DNA of 64,000 bases from contig NZ_JAKSYO010000055.1 of the NCBI RefSeq assembly GCF_022829635.1, positions 23,749 through 87,748 of the forward strand, given 5' to 3'. The stretch comes from Methylobacterium sp. E-066 (GTDB lineage: Bacteria; Pseudomonadota; Alphaproteobacteria; Rhizobiales; Beijerinckiaceae). Both the position numbers and the translations under genes were made by a program. Below, one piece after another: positions 16,599 to 26,170 of the stretch. The notes under the pieces were generated by a model. It was not told where the DNA came from. It did not search any database and saw nothing but the letters and a program-made list of their open reading frames with translations. The first letter of the stretch is position 1. Each line of letters starts with the position of its first letter.

Positions 16599-17729
16599 GT
16601 GCAGACGGTCGCCCCGCGTCCAAGTTATGTCGACCAAGTGTGGAATGATGTGTTGAGTGCTCGTCCCGAACCCAGCCCGCCGCACGCGATGCTGGTCGAT
16701 GCCTTCGCGCGCAGTCCATCCCCGATGGTCATCACCGACGCGCGCGCGCCCGACAACCCGATCTCCTGGGTCAACGACGCGTTCCTGGAGCTGACCGGCT
16801 TCGACGCCGACGAGCTCCTGGGGCGCAACTGCCGCATGTTCCAGGGGGCGCGAACCGATCTGGCCGAGGTCGCCCGCATCCGGGCCGCCGTCGAGACAGG
16901 CAATCCGGTGACCGCCGAGCTGCTGAACTACCGCAAGGACGGCTCCACCTACTGGAGCGCGATGACGATCACGCCGGTCCACGATGCGGCCGGGCTCGCG
17001 TATTTCTACGCGGCGCAAGCCGACATGACCCATACCCGCGAGCGCGAGGTGACGATGCGCGTCACCAACGACGAGCTGGAACGTCTGGTCGCCGCCCGGA
17101 CCCACGACCTGAGCGCCGCCCTGGAGCAGAAGACCGCCCTGCTCCATGAGGTCGATCACCGGGTGAAGAACAATCTTCAGGTGATCTCGTCCCTGATGCT
17201 CCTGAAGGCCCGCCGAACCCCGGAGGGCGATGCCCGGGACGCGCTTCAGGGCATGGCCGAGCGGATCGGCGCGCTCTCTACAGCGCATCGGATGCTCTAC
17301 TCGGAGGGTGACTGCACCCATTTCAACCTCGGCGACTTCGCTGCCGAGTTCCTGTCCGACGTAAATGCAGGCCTCGATCACGACAAGCAGCGAGTCGAGG
17401 CCGAGGTCGAGCCGATCGCGGTGGCGGCCGCCATGGCCGCGCCGCTCGCGCTGCTGATTCACGAGCTGACCGCCAACGCCCTGCGCCACGCCTTTCCGAA
17501 CGCCCGGGAGGGGCGCGTCTCGATCACGGCCCGCCGCACAGCGGCCGGCATGCAGCTCACGATCCGGGACGACGGTGTCGGCTTGGCGGCGGCGCCGCCC
17601 AACCCCGCGGGCTTCGGCCGGAATCTGGTGGAGATGGTGGTCCGCCAGCTGCGCGGGACCATCGCCTGGGCTGATGCCGGGCCCGGCACCCATGTCGAGA
17701 TCGATATCCCGCTCCAGCTGCCGACTTGA
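16599..17729 (+). CDS. LOV-domain blue-light sensor histidine kinase
   Basis: 376-residue soluble kinase: an N-terminal PAS/LOV domain (about 35-145), a coiled linker, and a HisKA_2/HATPase domain (about 175-375). The LOV photoadduct cysteine is Cys78 in GRNCRMFQG. FMN contacts Asn110 (in NYRKDGSTYW) and Gln140 (in AAQADMT) are present, but the second Asn usual after the W is Ser120. The probable phospho-acceptor is His187 in HEVDHRVKNN, with the N-box HELTANALRHAF and G-box DDGVGL. The start is a GTG; starting at the ATG at 16689 would shorten it but keep most of the LOV fold. A receiver gene follows 66 bp later. Output is unknown; LovK-type kinases feed the general stress response. Confidence 0.88.
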   Translation: MQTVAPRPSYVDQVWNDVLSARPEPSPPHAMLVDAFARSPSPMVITDARAPDNPISWVNDAFLELTGFDADELLGRNCRMFQGARTDLAEVARIRAAVETGNPVTAELLNYRKDGSTYWSAMTITPVHDAAGLAYFYAAQADMTHTREREVTMRVTNDELERLVAARTHDLSAALEQKTALLHEVDHRVKNNLQVISSLMLLKARRTPEGDARDALQGMAERIGALSTAHRMLYSEGDCTHFNLGDFAAEFLSDVNAGLDHDKQRVEAEVEPIAVAAAMAAPLALLIHELTANALRHAFPNAREGRVSITARRTAAGMQLTIRDDGVGLAAAPPNPAGFGRNLVEMVVRQLRGTIAWADAGPGTHVEIDIPLQLPT

Positions 17730-17795
17730 GAATTCGGCCCGAACGCTTCAAGCTCGTGAAACGCTCAGCGGTCGAGACACCAAAAGGGAGATCGC

Positions 17796-18239
17796 ATGAG
17801 GGGTGGGAACGCCGGCGCGGATGCTGCGCTCCGCATCCTCGTGGTCGAGGATGAGGTGCTGATCGCGCTCGAACTCGAATGCCTGCTCGACGATCTCGGG
17901 CATGTCACGGTCGGCATCGCCGGGAGTTCGGCCGAAGCGATCGCCCTCGGCCGCTCGGCCGAGCCCGACGTCGCCTTCGTCGACATCCACTTGGTTGACG
18001 GCCCCACCGGCGTCGAGGTTGCCCGGGCGCTCGCGGCCGATCCGCGGATCACCGTGGTGTTCATGACCGCCAACGCCAAGCGCATCCCGGCCGACTTCGC
18101 CGGCGCCATCGGGGTGATCGCGAAACCTTATTCCGAGCGCGTGGTCGCCAGCATTTTAGACTGGGTCGCCGACCGTCGGGCCGGCCGGGCGCCGGAGCAC
18201 GGGGCGCCGGACGGATTTCATTTCGCGCCGGCGTCGTAG
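17796..18239 (+). CDS. Single-domain response regulator
   Basis: 147-residue CheY-like receiver with no output domain. The acidic pocket is EDE (18-20), the phospho-acceptor is Asp63 in FVDIHLVDG, the switch Thr is Thr91 in FMTAN, and the conserved Lys110 lies in IAKPY. A GGGAG ribosome-binding site precedes the ATG. It lies directly downstream of the LOV kinase on the same strand and is the likely partner, acting either as a phosphate sink as LovR does in Caulobacter or through protein contacts. The short tail after residue 125 is basic and Pro-rich. Confidence 0.87.
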   Translation: MRGGNAGADAALRILVVEDEVLIALELECLLDDLGHVTVGIAGSSAEAIALGRSAEPDVAFVDIHLVDGPTGVEVARALAADPRITVVFMTANAKRIPADFAGAIGVIAKPYSERVVASILDWVADRRAGRAPEHGAPDGFHFAPAS

Positions 18240-18270
18240 GTTTTTTGCAACGGGCGCTCCCCGACCACCC

Positions 18271-18382
18271 CCCTCATCCTGAGGCGACGGAGCGAAGCGA
18301 AGGCCTCGAAGGAGGCCTCCAGCCAGCCGCGCGGTCCCTGGAGGCCACCTTCGAGGCTGTTGCGCAGCACCTCAGGATGCGG
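18271..18382. repeat. Long inverted doublet of family C palindrome
   Basis: Begins CCCTCATCCTGAGG and ends CCTCAGGATG, with internal inverted sections CTCGAAGGAGGCCTCCAG and CTGGAGGCC...TTCGAGG. It occupies most of the gap between the response regulator and mutS (convergent genes). It matches copies at 33906, 45359 and 56904. Confidence 0.85.
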
Positions 18383-18412
18383 GCGGTTGGTGGGAGACCC
18401 CGCCCCCCACAA

Positions 18413-21130
18413 TCACCGCTTCTCCACCCGCTCCCGCTTCAGCCGGTAGAGCGCATCCAGCGCCTCCCGGGGTGTCAGCGCGTCCGGGTCGATGGCGTCG
18501 AGGAGCGCACCCAGCGGATCCTCCGCCGGGGGCTCGGGCGGCGGTGGGGGGGCGAGCGCCGCGAACAGCGGCAGATCGTCGATTTTGGCCCGGGCCGGGC
18601 GGCCGCGCTCGGCCTTCTCCAGGCTCTTCAGGATCGCCCCGGCCCGCGTCACGACGCTTCCGGGCAGGCCTGCCAAGCGGGCCACCTGCAAGCCGTAGCT
18701 GCGCTCGGCGATGCCCGGCACCACCTCGTGCAGGAACACCACGCCGTCGCGATGCTCGGCCACCTTCAGGGTGGCGTTGTCGAGCCGGGCCAATCGGTCG
18801 CCGAGCGCCGTCAGCTCGTGGAAATGCGTGGCGAACAGGGCCCGGCAGGCATTGGCCTCGTGGAGATGCTCCAGGCAGGCCCAGGCGATCGACAGCCCGT
18901 CGAAGGTCGCGGTGCCCCGGCCGATCTCGTCGAGGATCACCAGGGAGCGCCGGGTCGCCTGATTGAGGATCGCGGCGGTCTCGACCATCTCGACCATGAA
19001 GGTCGATTGCCCGCGCGCCAAGTCGTCGGCCGCGCCGACCCGGGAGAACAGCCGATCGACCCGGCCGATCCGGGCCGAGGCCGCCGGCACGAAAGCGCCC
19101 ATCTGGGCCAGCACCGCGATCAGGGCGTTCTGGCGCAGGAAGGTCGACTTGCCGCCCATGTTCGGGCCGGTGATCAGCCGGATCCGGCCCCGCGTCTCGC
19201 CCGACAGGTCGCAATCGTTGGCGATGAACGGCGCGCCGGCCCGGCGCAGGGCCGCCTCGACCACAGGATGGCGACCGCCGGTGATGGCAAACGCCAGCGA
19301 ATCGTCGACCTCGGGCCGGCGCCAGTCCAGCTCGACCGCGAGCTCGGCGTTGCTTGCGGCGACGTCCAGCGACGCCAGGGCTTCGGCCGTCCGGGCGATC
19401 GTTTCGGCCTGCCCGAGGATCCGGCCGGCCAAGTCATCGAAGACCGCGGCTTCGAGGGCCTCGGCCCGATCGGTCGCGCCGGCGATCTTCCGTTCCAGGT
19501 CGCCGAGCTCGACGCTGGTGAAGCGCATCGCGTCGACCATAGTCTGGCGGTGGACGAAGTCGCGCTGCAGACCCTTGAGGCAGGCCTCGCCCACCGATTG
19601 CGGAACCTCGATGAAATAACCGAGCAGGTTGTTGTGCTTGATCCGCAGGGTCCGGCAGCCGGTCTCCTCCGCGTAGCGGGCCTGGAGCGCCGCCACGACC
19701 TTGCGCGAATCCTGACCGAGCAGCCGCGCCTCGTCGATCTCGGCGGCGTAGCCCGCGCGCACGAAGTTGCCGTCCCGGCGGGACAGCGGCAGGTCGTCGG
19801 CCAGCGCCGCGCGCAGGGTCTCGGTCAAAGCCGGGTCGGCCGCCCCGCAGGTCCGTGCGATCCGTGTCAGCTCCGCCGTGGTCGCGTCAGATTGCGTCAG
19901 GACGGTCCCGAGCCCGGCGGCCGCCGCAAGCCCGTCCCGGATCGCCGCAAGGTCGCGCGGTCCGCCGCGGCCGAGCCCGACGCGCGAGAGGGCCCGGGCG
20001 AGGTCGGGCGCCCGCGCCAGCGTATCGCGGATCGTGCGGCGCAGGGCGTGGTCCTCGACCAGCAGCGCGACCGTTTCATGCCGCTTGGCGATCCGGGCCA
20101 GATCGGTGAGCGGACCGGCGAGGCGCTCGGCTAGCAGCCGGGCGCCGTTGGCCGTCACCGTCCGGTCGATCGTGTCGAGAAGGCTGCCCGCCCGCGCGCC
20201 CGAGAGGGTTCGGGTCAGTTCCAGATTGGCGCGGGTGGCGGCATCGATGGCGAGCGTCGCCCCGGCCTCCTCCCGGCTGGGCACCGACAGCGGCGCCCGG
20301 GCGGCGATCTGAGTCCGGGCAATGTACAGCAGGGCCGTCCCGGCGGCCTGGATCTCGGCCCGGGTGAAGCTGCCGAAGCCGTCGAGGGTCGAGACGCCGT
20401 ATTGCTCGCGCACCCGCCGCTCGGCCGCCGCGGGCTCCAGTTCCGCTTGTGCCAGGGGGACGATCGCGGCGCGGCTCTCCTGCCAGATCCGCGCAAGCTC
20501 CGGATCGGCGTGGATCGCCTCGGACAGGACGATCTCGCGGGGATCGTGCCGGGCGATGGCGCCCGCGAGATCGCCCGCAGGCACCTCGCTCAGGGAGAAG
20601 CGGCCGGTGGAGATGTCGATGGCGGCCAAGCCGTAGGCAGTAGCGCCCTCCCCGGTCTTGCGCCGCCCGATCGCCAGCAGGAGGTTGGCGCTGGCCGGAT
20701 CGAGCAGGCGGTCCTCGGTGATCGTACCCGGCGTGACCAGACGCACCACCTCCCGCCGGACCACCGATTTCGGACCGCGGCGCTTGGCCTCGGCGGGGTC
20801 CTCGGTCTGCTCGCAGACGGCGACCCGGTTGCCGAGCGCGATCAGGCGGCTGAGGTAATCGTCGGCCCGGTCCACCGGGACGCCGCACATCGGGATCTCG
20901 GCGCCGCCGTGCCGGCCGCGCTTGGTCAGCACGATGCCGAGCGCCCGGGAGGCGATCTCGGCGTCGCCGAAGAACAGCTCGTAGAAATCCCCCATCCGGT
21001 AGAACAGGAGGCAATCGGGGTTGGCCGCCTTGATCTCGATGTACTGCGCCATCATCGGCGTGGCGCCGGCCGGATCCAGGCTGGCGGCGGGCGGCGTTTC
21101 GGGGGCGGTGCGGACGGCGGTTCGAGCCAT
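18413..21130 (-). CDS. mutS: DNA mismatch repair protein MutS
   Basis: Mismatch-recognition ATPase (905 aa). The mismatch-reading motif Phe-x-Glu is in [19 protein letters not shown] near residue 40. The core and clamp domains follow, and the Walker A loop [10 protein letters not shown] is at about residue 655 with the downstream signature STFMVEM and the Walker [12 protein letters not shown]. The C-terminal tail carries a short helix-rich segment ([15 protein letters not shown]) for tetramer contacts. It is longer than the 850-residue E. coli protein because of an N-terminal extension. No mutL is nearby. Confidence 0.96.
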   Translation of the reverse strand: MARTAVRTAPETPPAASLDPAGATPMMAQYIEIKAANPDCLLFYRMGDFYELFFGDAEIASRALGIVLTKRGRHGGAEIPMCGVPVDRADDYLSRLIALGNRVAVCEQTEDPAEAKRRGPKSVVRREVVRLVTPGTITEDRLLDPASANLLLAIGRRKTGEGATAYGLAAIDISTGRFSLSEVPAGDLAGAIARHDPREIVLSEAIHADPELARIWQESRAAIVPLAQAELEPAAAERRVREQYGVSTLDGFGSFTRAEIQAAGTALLYIARTQIAARAPLSVPSREEAGATLAIDAATRANLELTRTLSGARAGSLLDTIDRTVTANGARLLAERLAGPLTDLARIAKRHETVALLVEDHALRRTIRDTLARAPDLARALSRVGLGRGGPRDLAAIRDGLAAAAGLGTVLTQSDATTAELTRIARTCGAADPALTETLRAALADDLPLSRRDGNFVRAGYAAEIDEARLLGQDSRKVVAALQARYAEETGCRTLRIKHNNLLGYFIEVPQSVGEACLKGLQRDFVHRQTMVDAMRFTSVELGDLERKIAGATDRAEALEAAVFDDLAGRILGQAETIARTAEALASLDVAASNAELAVELDWRRPEVDDSLAFAITGGRHPVVEAALRRAGAPFIANDCDLSGETRGRIRLITGPNMGGKSTFLRQNALIAVLAQMGAFVPAASARIGRVDRLFSRVGAADDLARGQSTFMVEMVETAAILNQATRRSLVILDEIGRGTATFDGLSIAWACLEHLHEANACRALFATHFHELTALGDRLARLDNATLKVAEHRDGVVFLHEVVPGIAERSYGLQVARLAGLPGSVVTRAGAILKSLEKAERGRPARAKIDDLPLFAALAPPPPPEPPAEDPLGALLDAIDPDALTPREALDALYRLKRERVEKR

Positions 21131-21227
21131 GGCGCCTCTTAGCAGAGTGAGCCCGCCGAATCAGGCCGTGCCGCGCAACGCGCCTGGGGAGAAACCATCG
21201 CCACCCTAAGGTGAAGCTTCTCTGAGA

Positions 21228-21255
21228 CAAAAAACCCGGCGCTGTGGGCGCCGGG
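21228..21255 (-). terminator. Terminator of the small secreted-protein gene
   Basis: Stem CCCGGCGC (21235-21242) pairs with GCGCCGGG (21248-21255) around a 5-nt loop. On the minus strand the stem is followed by a run of T from the A-tract at 21228-21234. It lies 25 bp past the stop of the 21281-21571 gene. Confidence 0.85.
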
Positions 21256-21280
21256 CTGTCGTTCAAATCGGGTCGATGGT

Positions 21281-21571
21281 TCAGTAGCGCGGACCGTTGG
21301 TAGTGCCGCCGAGGTTCTGCTGGTAGCCGCGCAGGGCTGGGTTCTTCGCGTTCGGATTGCCGTGCCGCATCGTGTTCAGGCGGCGCGCCCGACGCTCGTG
21401 GCGTGTGGAATGGTGCCGATGCATCCGATGATGATGCATCACGACGGACTCAACCATGTCGTGCCCGGCCAGGCCCGGTTGCAGCATCGCAGGAGCCGCC
21501 TGAACCGACGCCGTGCCGGCGACAAGACCGCCGAAGAATACGCCGGCGGTCAGCAGTGAACGAAATGACAT
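21281..21571 (-). CDS. Small secreted His/Arg-rich protein
   Basis: 96-residue protein with a signal peptide (MSFRSLLTAGVFFGG, likely cleaved after SVQAA). The mature part is rich in His, Met and Arg (MHHHRMHRHH) and ends in a Gly/Asn/Pro tail. The start at 21571 was chosen because it yields the signal peptide; the open frame continues upstream with no sensible N-terminus. A strong terminator follows it. The His/Met cluster could bind metal such as copper or nickel, which is only a guess. The 257 bp upstream (21572-21828) are comparatively AT-rich and hold no other gene I can support. Confidence 0.7.
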   Translation of the reverse strand: MSFRSLLTAGVFFGGLVAGTASVQAAPAMLQPGLAGHDMVESVVMHHHRMHRHHSTRHERRARRLNTMRHGNPNAKNPALRGYQQNLGGTTNGPRY

Positions 21572-21828
21572 TGTTGAAATGCTCCAGTCCAGTCCGAGAA
21601 GTGCCATCACAATGGTTCGCGGACGTGGATGTTCCGGAAAGACATCGGAAAAAGCATCTGTGCAATCTGACAAAAGGGCTGGATTAAGTCGGGCTCTGAA
21701 CCGTGGCGCAGTCATTAGACGGCCATTAAAGCGGGCTGGACTTCGCTGATACAACTTCTGCGATGATAAACTCCGCCCGATTACACGGTCCGCATTCGGA
21801 TTCCGTCGCAACGCGATCGGGAACGACG

Positions 21829-22689
21829 CTAGGCCAGGAAGTCGCTCAGTGCCGCGTTCACGGCTACGGGCTCTTCGTGGGCGAGCCAGTGGGTCGCTTG
21901 CGGATACCAGGCGATCCGCCCGTCATCGCAGAGGTCCAGGCTCGCCTCCGCCAAGCCCGCTTGCAGGGCGGTGTCCTGCCTGCCCCAAAGGATCAGGGTC
22001 GGCACGCGGACCCGCGGCGGCTCCGCCCGCGGCAAGCGGGCCAGGGCGCGATACCAGTTCAGCATGGCCGTCATCGCGCCAGGCTGCAGCCAGGCCTCAA
22101 CGTAACGGTCGATGTCGGCGGGTGCGAAGGCGCCCGGCCGGCTGCTGCTTGTCAGCGCATGCCGCAGGGCGCGGCAGCGATCCAGCGTGAGCAGCCGCTC
22201 CGGCAGGACGGGCAGCTGGAACAGGCCGACATAGGAACTGCGCAGCCACTGCCCCGGGTGGCGGCGGATGTAGGAGCCGACGACGCCCGGATGCGGCGCG
22301 TTGAGGATCGCGAGCCGCGCGATCCGGTCGGGATAATGGCTGGCGGTCCACCACGCGACGAGCCCGCCCCAATCGTGGCCGACGAGGCGGATCGTGGCGA
22401 AGCCGTAGGCGTCTGCCAGGGCGATCACGTCGGCGGCCAGCTTGTCGAGGTGATAGGCGTCCACGACCGGCGGCTTGTCGCTGAGGCCGTAGCCGCGCTG
22501 GTCGGGCACGACGAGCCGCAGGCCAGCTTCGGAGAGCGGGCCGATCTGGTGGCGCCAGCCGTACCAGAATTCCGGGAAACCGTGCAGCAGGATGGTCGCC
22601 GGCCCCGAATCCGGGCCGGCCTCGGCCACGTGCAGGCTTACCTCCGGCAGGCCGACCCGGCGAAACGCAACGCCCGCCACATCCATCAT
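21829..22689 (-). CDS. Alpha/beta hydrolase, epoxide hydrolase-like
   Basis: 286-residue alpha/beta hydrolase. The oxyanion block is HGFPEFWYGWR, the nucleophile is the Asp of GHDWGG, the acid is the Asp of LILWGRQDTA and the base is the His of QATHWLAHEEP. An Asp nucleophile with the HGFPE motif is typical of soluble epoxide hydrolases and haloacetate dehalogenases rather than Ser esterases. The substrate cannot be decided. It lies alone between a terminated small gene and a weak small frame, in the same orientation as the patatin gene further upstream. Confidence 0.85.
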   Translation of the reverse strand: MMDVAGVAFRRVGLPEVSLHVAEAGPDSGPATILLHGFPEFWYGWRHQIGPLSEAGLRLVVPDQRGYGLSDKPPVVDAYHLDKLAADVIALADAYGFATIRLVGHDWGGLVAWWTASHYPDRIARLAILNAPHPGVVGSYIRRHPGQWLRSSYVGLFQLPVLPERLLTLDRCRALRHALTSSSRPGAFAPADIDRYVEAWLQPGAMTAMLNWYRALARLPRAEPPRVRVPTLILWGRQDTALQAGLAEASLDLCDDGRIAWYPQATHWLAHEEPVAVNAALSDFLA

Positions 22690-22710
22690 CAGGTCCCGCG
22701 CTCCGTCCCG

Positions 22711-22926
22711 TCAGAAGCCGAGGGCGGAACAGGCGCCCGCCTCGGCGTCGAGTTGGTCCCTGAGGCGGTCCGGGGTGGTCCGCGTCCAGAGGCAGAGCAG
22801 GACGAAGGCCGCACCGTGCAGCAGGGCACCGGTCGCCGGGACATAGGGCGATCCGTCGCCGTCCCGAAGGTTTTGCGTGGCGTTCGTGTTGGCTGCGGTG
22901 TGCGGTCTGACAGAATGGGTCATCAT
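22711..22926 (-). CDS. Possible small membrane protein
   Basis: 71-codon frame 21 bp upstream of the hydrolase gene. One hydrophobic stretch (GALLHGAAFVLLCLW, about residues 33-47) looks like a transmembrane helix. The N-terminus is polar, the C-terminus acidic, and no clear Shine-Dalgarno is visible. I do not recognise it. The rest of the 359-bp gap between the hydrolase and the patatin gene shows nothing else. Confidence 0.3.
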   Translation of the reverse strand: MMTHSVRPHTAANTNATQNLRDGDGSPYVPATGALLHGAAFVLLCLWTRTTPDRLRDQLDAEAGACSALGF

Positions 22927-23048
22927 GATCTTCAGGCTCGACGTATCGTCTCCTCAGGAAGATCGTCGCCCGGGGCATTCGGTTACCGGCCGCCGTTTGC
23001 CGCAGTGCGCTGGCGCACACCCGCCGGACTTCCGGTTTCGTCACCGAT

Positions 23049-24782
23049 TCAGCGCATCGGATTGAGCCACTGCGCCAGATGCCCGGCCGCGATGTTCGCG
23101 CACGTGTCCCGGTAGCCGAGTTCGGCGGATTCGCGGAAACTCGACCAGGCGCGCAGGTCGATGCCGGCGAGCGGCGGCTTGAGCAGGGCCGTGGCGTGGG
23201 CCGCCGCCACCATGGTCTGCGCGTCGCTCGAGACTGTGGCGGCGCGCAGAAGCAGCGGCGCGAGGCCCGGCATCGCCAACGGCGAACCGATCAGCCGGCG
23301 CAGGAGCCGGCCCCGCCAGCCCCGCATCGGCATGTCCTGGAACGCGCGGTCGCTGCCGACATCGACGGCCAGGACCGGGCCGCGCTCGAGTCCTGCGGCC
23401 ACGTCCGCCGGCACGTTGTTCATCATGCCGCCATCGACCAGCACGCCTTCGTCGCACAGGACCGGGGGCAGCAGGCCCGGGATGGCGATGCTGGCCCGCA
23501 GCGCCTTGGGCAGGTCGCCGTCGCGATGGATCATCGCCCGCCCGGTCGTCAGGTTCGACGAGACGCAGAAGAACGGCAGCCACAGATCTTCGATGCGCGC
23601 GCCGCCGTAGCGCTCGGCGAGGCTGGCATCGACCTTGGCGCCCCGGGTCAGGGCGTGGATCGGCAGCGTGTAATCGTTGATCAGGTTGCGGCCGGTGAAG
23701 GCGGCTTCGGTGTGCTCCCGGATCTCGCCGAGGCTCCAGCCCATGGCGAGGCTGGCGGCGATCACCGCGCCCATGCTGGTGCCGCCGACGAAGTCCGCCG
23801 CGCAGCCGGCCTCGTCCAGGGCTTGGAGCACGCCAAGATGGGCCAGCGCCCGCGCGCCGCCGCCGCCGAGCACGAGGCCCCGCCCCGCGCCGCAGGCGAG
23901 CCGGGCGAGCCGAGCCATGTCGTCCGGCCGGCCGGGGCGAACCTGGATCCGCATGGCCGTGGGCAGGCCGGCGACGTCGGGGTGCAGGGCCTTGGGCCGC
24001 TGCGCCTGGGGATCCTGGCGCACCACCAGATCCATGCGGATCCAGTCGGAGCGCACCCGCTCCAGATAGGCGGTCGCGCCCGGGCGCGGCGGCGCACCGG
24101 GTTCGGCCAGCAGCAGGATGTGGTCGCCGAGGCGCTGGCTCAACCGGGACCACGGGCCGTCGATCTCCCGGGCCAGGAACACGGTCCGCGCATGCCGGGC
24201 CTCGAAGGCGTGGACCCAGTCCTCGTCTGCTCCCTCCGGCCATCGGGTCAGGCAACCGGTCTCGCCCGGCAGGATCGCGTCCATGGCGGCGGCGAAGGCC
24301 CGGGCGAACGGCTCCGGATCGGGGCCGTCGGTCACCGCGAGCACCACGAAGGTGCGCGGTGCATGGTGCACCGAATGGCCCTCATAGAGGGCGCGCAGCC
24401 GCTCGGCGAGCATGCGGGCGAAGTACAAAAGCGTGTGCGGATGCTCCGTGATCACGGCCTCGAAGGCTGCGCGGGTCAGGCACAGGAGCTGCGAATCGCG
24501 CAGCGCCATAACAGTCGCGGCCCGCGGCGCGTCGGACAGGAGCGCCATTTCGCCAAAAATCTCGGGCGGCCTCAGGCGGGCGATCCGGGTCTGCAGCCCG
24601 TGGTGGTCGCGGGTCGAGACGCCGACCGCGCCGGAGACCAGGGTGTAGAGCGCGTCACCGGCATCGCCCTGCTCGAACAGGGTCCGGCCGCCCGGCACCG
24701 CCATCGCGACCATGCGCGCCCGCACCGCCTCGGCGGCGGTGGCGTCGAGGCCGGCCAGGAACGGAATCTCGGGCGCCCTCAC
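23049..24782 (-). CDS. Patatin-like phospholipase with cyclic-nucleotide-binding domain
   Basis: 577-residue protein with an N-terminal CNMP-binding domain (about 8-130; contains LFEQGDAGDALYTLVSGAV and FGEMALLSD) and a C-terminal patatin domain (about 295-480). Patatin features are the glycine-rich oxyanion loop LVLGGGGARA, the nucleophile Ser near residue 335 in GGTSMG, and the catalytic Asp in VDGGMMNNVP. This is the neuropathy-target-esterase/RssA architecture, probably a membrane-associated lysophospholipase. No transmembrane helix is obvious. The start is GTG. It is divergent from the SDR gene with about 200 bp between them. Confidence 0.9.
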   Translation of the reverse strand: MRAPEIPFLAGLDATAAEAVRARMVAMAVPGGRTLFEQGDAGDALYTLVSGAVGVSTRDHHGLQTRIARLRPPEIFGEMALLSDAPRAATVMALRDSQLLCLTRAAFEAVITEHPHTLLYFARMLAERLRALYEGHSVHHAPRTFVVLAVTDGPDPEPFARAFAAAMDAILPGETGCLTRWPEGADEDWVHAFEARHARTVFLAREIDGPWSRLSQRLGDHILLLAEPGAPPRPGATAYLERVRSDWIRMDLVVRQDPQAQRPKALHPDVAGLPTAMRIQVRPGRPDDMARLARLACGAGRGLVLGGGGARALAHLGVLQALDEAGCAADFVGGTSMGAVIAASLAMGWSLGEIREHTEAAFTGRNLINDYTLPIHALTRGAKVDASLAERYGGARIEDLWLPFFCVSSNLTTGRAMIHRDGDLPKALRASIAIPGLLPPVLCDEGVLVDGGMMNNVPADVAAGLERGPVLAVDVGSDRAFQDMPMRGWRGRLLRRLIGSPLAMPGLAPLLLRAATVSSDAQTMVAAAHATALLKPPLAGIDLRAWSSFRESAELGYRDTCANIAAGHLAQWLNPMR

Positions 24783-24978
24783 CCCTGCCCTGCCGTGATC
24801 GCGGTCTCGCCCGGCCCCCGATACGCTCGCATCCCGCCGCTCCTGGTCCGCGTCCCCCGTGTCCCATCATAGCGTGCCGGCAGCCGCTACGGTCTGCTCG
24901 TATCTGAAACGGATCGCCCTTCGCGCCGCCGCAGCCGTCCGGTACAGGCAAGACAACGGTATAAACAGGGAGGCAGCG

Positions 24979-25731
24979 ATGTCGGTGGCTGGTCGGATCG
25001 CGATCGTGACCGGGGCGGGGACGGGGGTTGGCAGGGCTTCGGCCCTGGCGCTTGCCGGGGCCGGGTGGAGTGTGGTGCTGTCCGGGCGGCGACAGGCACC
25101 GCTCGACGAGGTCGCGGCGCGGATCGAGGCCGGGCGCGCCCTCGTGGTGCCCACCGACGTGACCGACCCGGATTCCATCGCCAACCTGTTCGCGCAGACG
25201 ACGTCCCGGTTCGGCCGCCTCGACCTGCTGTTCAACAATGCCGGGATCGGCGCGCCGCCGGTGCCCCTCGAGGATCTGCCGCTCGACACGTGGCGCCAGG
25301 TGGTCGACACCAACCTCACGGCCCTGTTCCTGTGCACCCAGCACGCCTTCCGGATCATGCGCGATCAGGACCCCCGGGGCGGCCGGATCATCAACAACGG
25401 CTCGATCTCGGCGCATGCCCCGCGGCCGAACTCGATCGCCTACACGGCGACCAAGCACGCCGTGACCGGCATCACCAAGGCGACGTCGCTCGATGGGCGC
25501 GCCTACGACATCGCCTGCGGCCAGATCGATATCGGCAATGCCGACACCCCGATGGGCGGCAAGATGAAGGCCGGTGTAGCCCAGCCTGACGGCTCGACGC
25601 GGGCCGAGGCGGTGATGGATCCGGACCATGTCGGCGACGCCGTGCTGATGATGGCGAACCTGCCGCTGGAGGCCAATGTCCAGTTCATGACCGTCATGGC
25701 GACCAAGATGCCGTTCATCGGCCGCGGCTGA
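24979..25731 (+). CDS. SDR family oxidoreductase
   Basis: 250-residue short-chain dehydrogenase with a Rossmann nucleotide loop TGAGTGVG (about 12-19), NNAG motif, and catalytic Ser142 and Tyr155-xxx-Lys159 (YTATKHAV). The Arg residues after beta-2 (SGRRQ) favour NADP. The ATG at 24979 follows GGGAGG by 6 bp, so the longer upstream frame is rejected. The substrate is unknown. It is transcribed away from the patatin gene and is followed by a 439-bp gap before chvE. Confidence 0.88.
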   Translation: MSVAGRIAIVTGAGTGVGRASALALAGAGWSVVLSGRRQAPLDEVAARIEAGRALVVPTDVTDPDSIANLFAQTTSRFGRLDLLFNNAGIGAPPVPLEDLPLDTWRQVVDTNLTALFLCTQHAFRIMRDQDPRGGRIINNGSISAHAPRPNSIAYTATKHAVTGITKATSLDGRAYDIACGQIDIGNADTPMGGKMKAGVAQPDGSTRAEAVMDPDHVGDAVLMMANLPLEANVQFMTVMATKMPFIGRG

Positions 25732-26170
25732 CCTTTTTTATTCGAGCTCGGCGCCCTCAAGCGCCGTCCGGCCGGGCGGCGCACCCGCGCTTACCAGCAG
25801 CCACGCTTTTTCCGTGTGCTCCGCGCAGCGCCGATTGACGCCCGGTTTTATAACTCATACAAATCGCTCAACAAAAACGGCCGGGTTGCAATCCCGGTCG
25901 CGCATGGAGCGAGGGCCCTCGCGACCTGTGCGCCGCCTTCGCCGATCCTGTCGCCGAGCGTCTGCACGTCGTTCGAAGATCAGGCTGCGCCGGTGCTGAA
26001 GACTTTCGGTCGGCCTGAACAGCCGTAATCGAATTGGCCAAATCAGTTTCCGTGCCGAAGCAGGTCTCGTCGAGCCGGTCGGCCGGTGACGTCTGACAAT
26101 CAAAAAAACATTCGCACAACGCGAGGCGCGTGGATCACGCGCAGGACGACGAGACGACCGGGGGGACTTG
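25732..26170. other. 439-bp intergenic region upstream of chvE
   Basis: No convincing gene, RNA or palindromic repeat was seen. It is less GC-rich than its surroundings, with A-tracts near 25867-25880 and 26100-26107, and ends in the GGGGGA ribosome-binding site of chvE. It probably holds the promoter and any sugar-responsive operator of the chvE operon, but no regulator gene lies alongside. Confidence 0.5.

Noticed and set aside
18245..20134. 629-codon plus-strand frame opposite mutS
   Set aside because: Antisense of mutS with Gln/Arg/Gly-rich, motif-free sequence.
21763..23115. 450-codon plus-strand frame opposite the alpha/beta hydrolase
   Set aside because: The minus-strand hydrolase has a full catalytic set; the plus frame has none.
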